A stretch of 5,648 nt of DNA from Betaproteobacteria bacterium. GTDB taxonomy: Bacteria > Pseudomonadota > Gammaproteobacteria > Burkholderiales > SG8-41. Positions 5,490 through 5,648 of this stretch are shown here, in pieces. The translations under genes and the position numbers were made by a program. Position 1 is the first letter of the stretch. Each line of letters opens with the position of its first letter. Below the pieces are notes generated by a model. It was given only the letters and a program-made list of their open reading frames with translations. It was not told where the DNA came from and searched no databases. The stretch covers positions 1 through 5,648 of the forward strand of contig JAJTHX010000241.1 in NCBI GenBank assembly GCA_021300125.1, in the 5' to 3' direction.

Positions 5490-5648
5490 TGCTTTGGTTT
5501 TTATCCCGGGCGGTTTCAAGACCCAAGTGCAAAAAGGTCAGCGTAGTGCTTCTTAAAATCGAATGCGTCCGGTGTGAACAGTTCTGCAGGACATCGGAAG
5601 CCCATCGACTTGCGCGGCCTGGTGTTCAATTGCCAGGCGATGGCGTCG
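5490..5648 (-). mobile_element. End of an IS30-family insertion sequence (boundary uncertain)
   Basis: The transposase tail implies that this is the transposase-3' end of an IS30-type element extending right of the window. Its terminal inverted repeat must lie between the transposase stop region and the GxxExxY gene, but without the other end I cannot place it. The left limit given is simply the end of the GxxExxY gene. Confidence 0.55.
5516..5648 (-). CDS. IS30-type transposase, C-terminal end (partial)
   Basis: The last 43 codons of a minus-strand gene whose start lies beyond the right edge; the stop TGA is at 5518-5516. The readable protein contains QLNTRPRKSMGF followed by CPAELF, which matches the well-known C-terminal signature of IS30-family DDE transposases (N-x-RPRK-x-LG-(F/W)-x-(S/T/C)PAE). 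The catalytic DDE residues would lie mostly outside the window; whether the full gene is intact cannot be seen. The frame stays open to the window edge with no stop. It converges on the GxxExxY gene with only 26 bases between the stops. Confidence 0.82.
   Translation of the reverse strand, partial: DAIAWQLNTRPRKSMGFRCPAELFTPDAFDFKKHYADLFALGS

Overview
The window reads as part of a high-GC proteobacterial chromosome. It is most likely betaproteobacterial (Burkholderiales-like), because it carries a Bug-type periplasmic binding protein of the tripartite tricarboxylate transporter (TTT) class next to a catabolic-looking gene set. That placement is an inference; no rRNA or other phylogenetic marker is present.

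Layout. Positions 1-366 hold no gene I can support, but contain several perfect palindromes and a candidate promoter before the first gene. Positions 367-5045 form a block of five genes on the + strand: a binuclear-metal amidohydrolase (367-1716), a small cupin with lysine/alanine-rich tails (1768-2304), the large (2335-3579) and small (3576-4007) subunits of a split aconitase X enzyme, and a Bug/TctC-type solute-binding protein (4077-5045). The two aconitase X genes overlap by four bases. The other gaps are 30-69 bases and no convincing terminator separates the genes, so one transcript is plausible. Positions 5046-5648 are compositionally different: a three-copy 9-bp-period repeat (ACAGGAT) leads into a GxxExxY (PD-(D/E)XK-like) gene at 5097-5489. 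The C-terminal end of an IS30-type transposase runs leftward from the right edge (5516-5648).

How the genes may work together. The Bug protein would capture an organic acid or related small molecule in the periplasm. The amidohydrolase could release or ring-open an amide, lactam or similar precursor. The aconitase X pair would dehydrate a hydroxy acid, and the cupin could isomerise, bind or oxidise an intermediate. No substrate can be read from the sequence. The most interesting point is that both aconitase X subunits depart from the pattern I remember for characterised members. The small subunit has Gly-Gly where the aconitase-type active-site Ser is expected. The cluster may therefore carry out a reaction not yet assigned to this superfamily.
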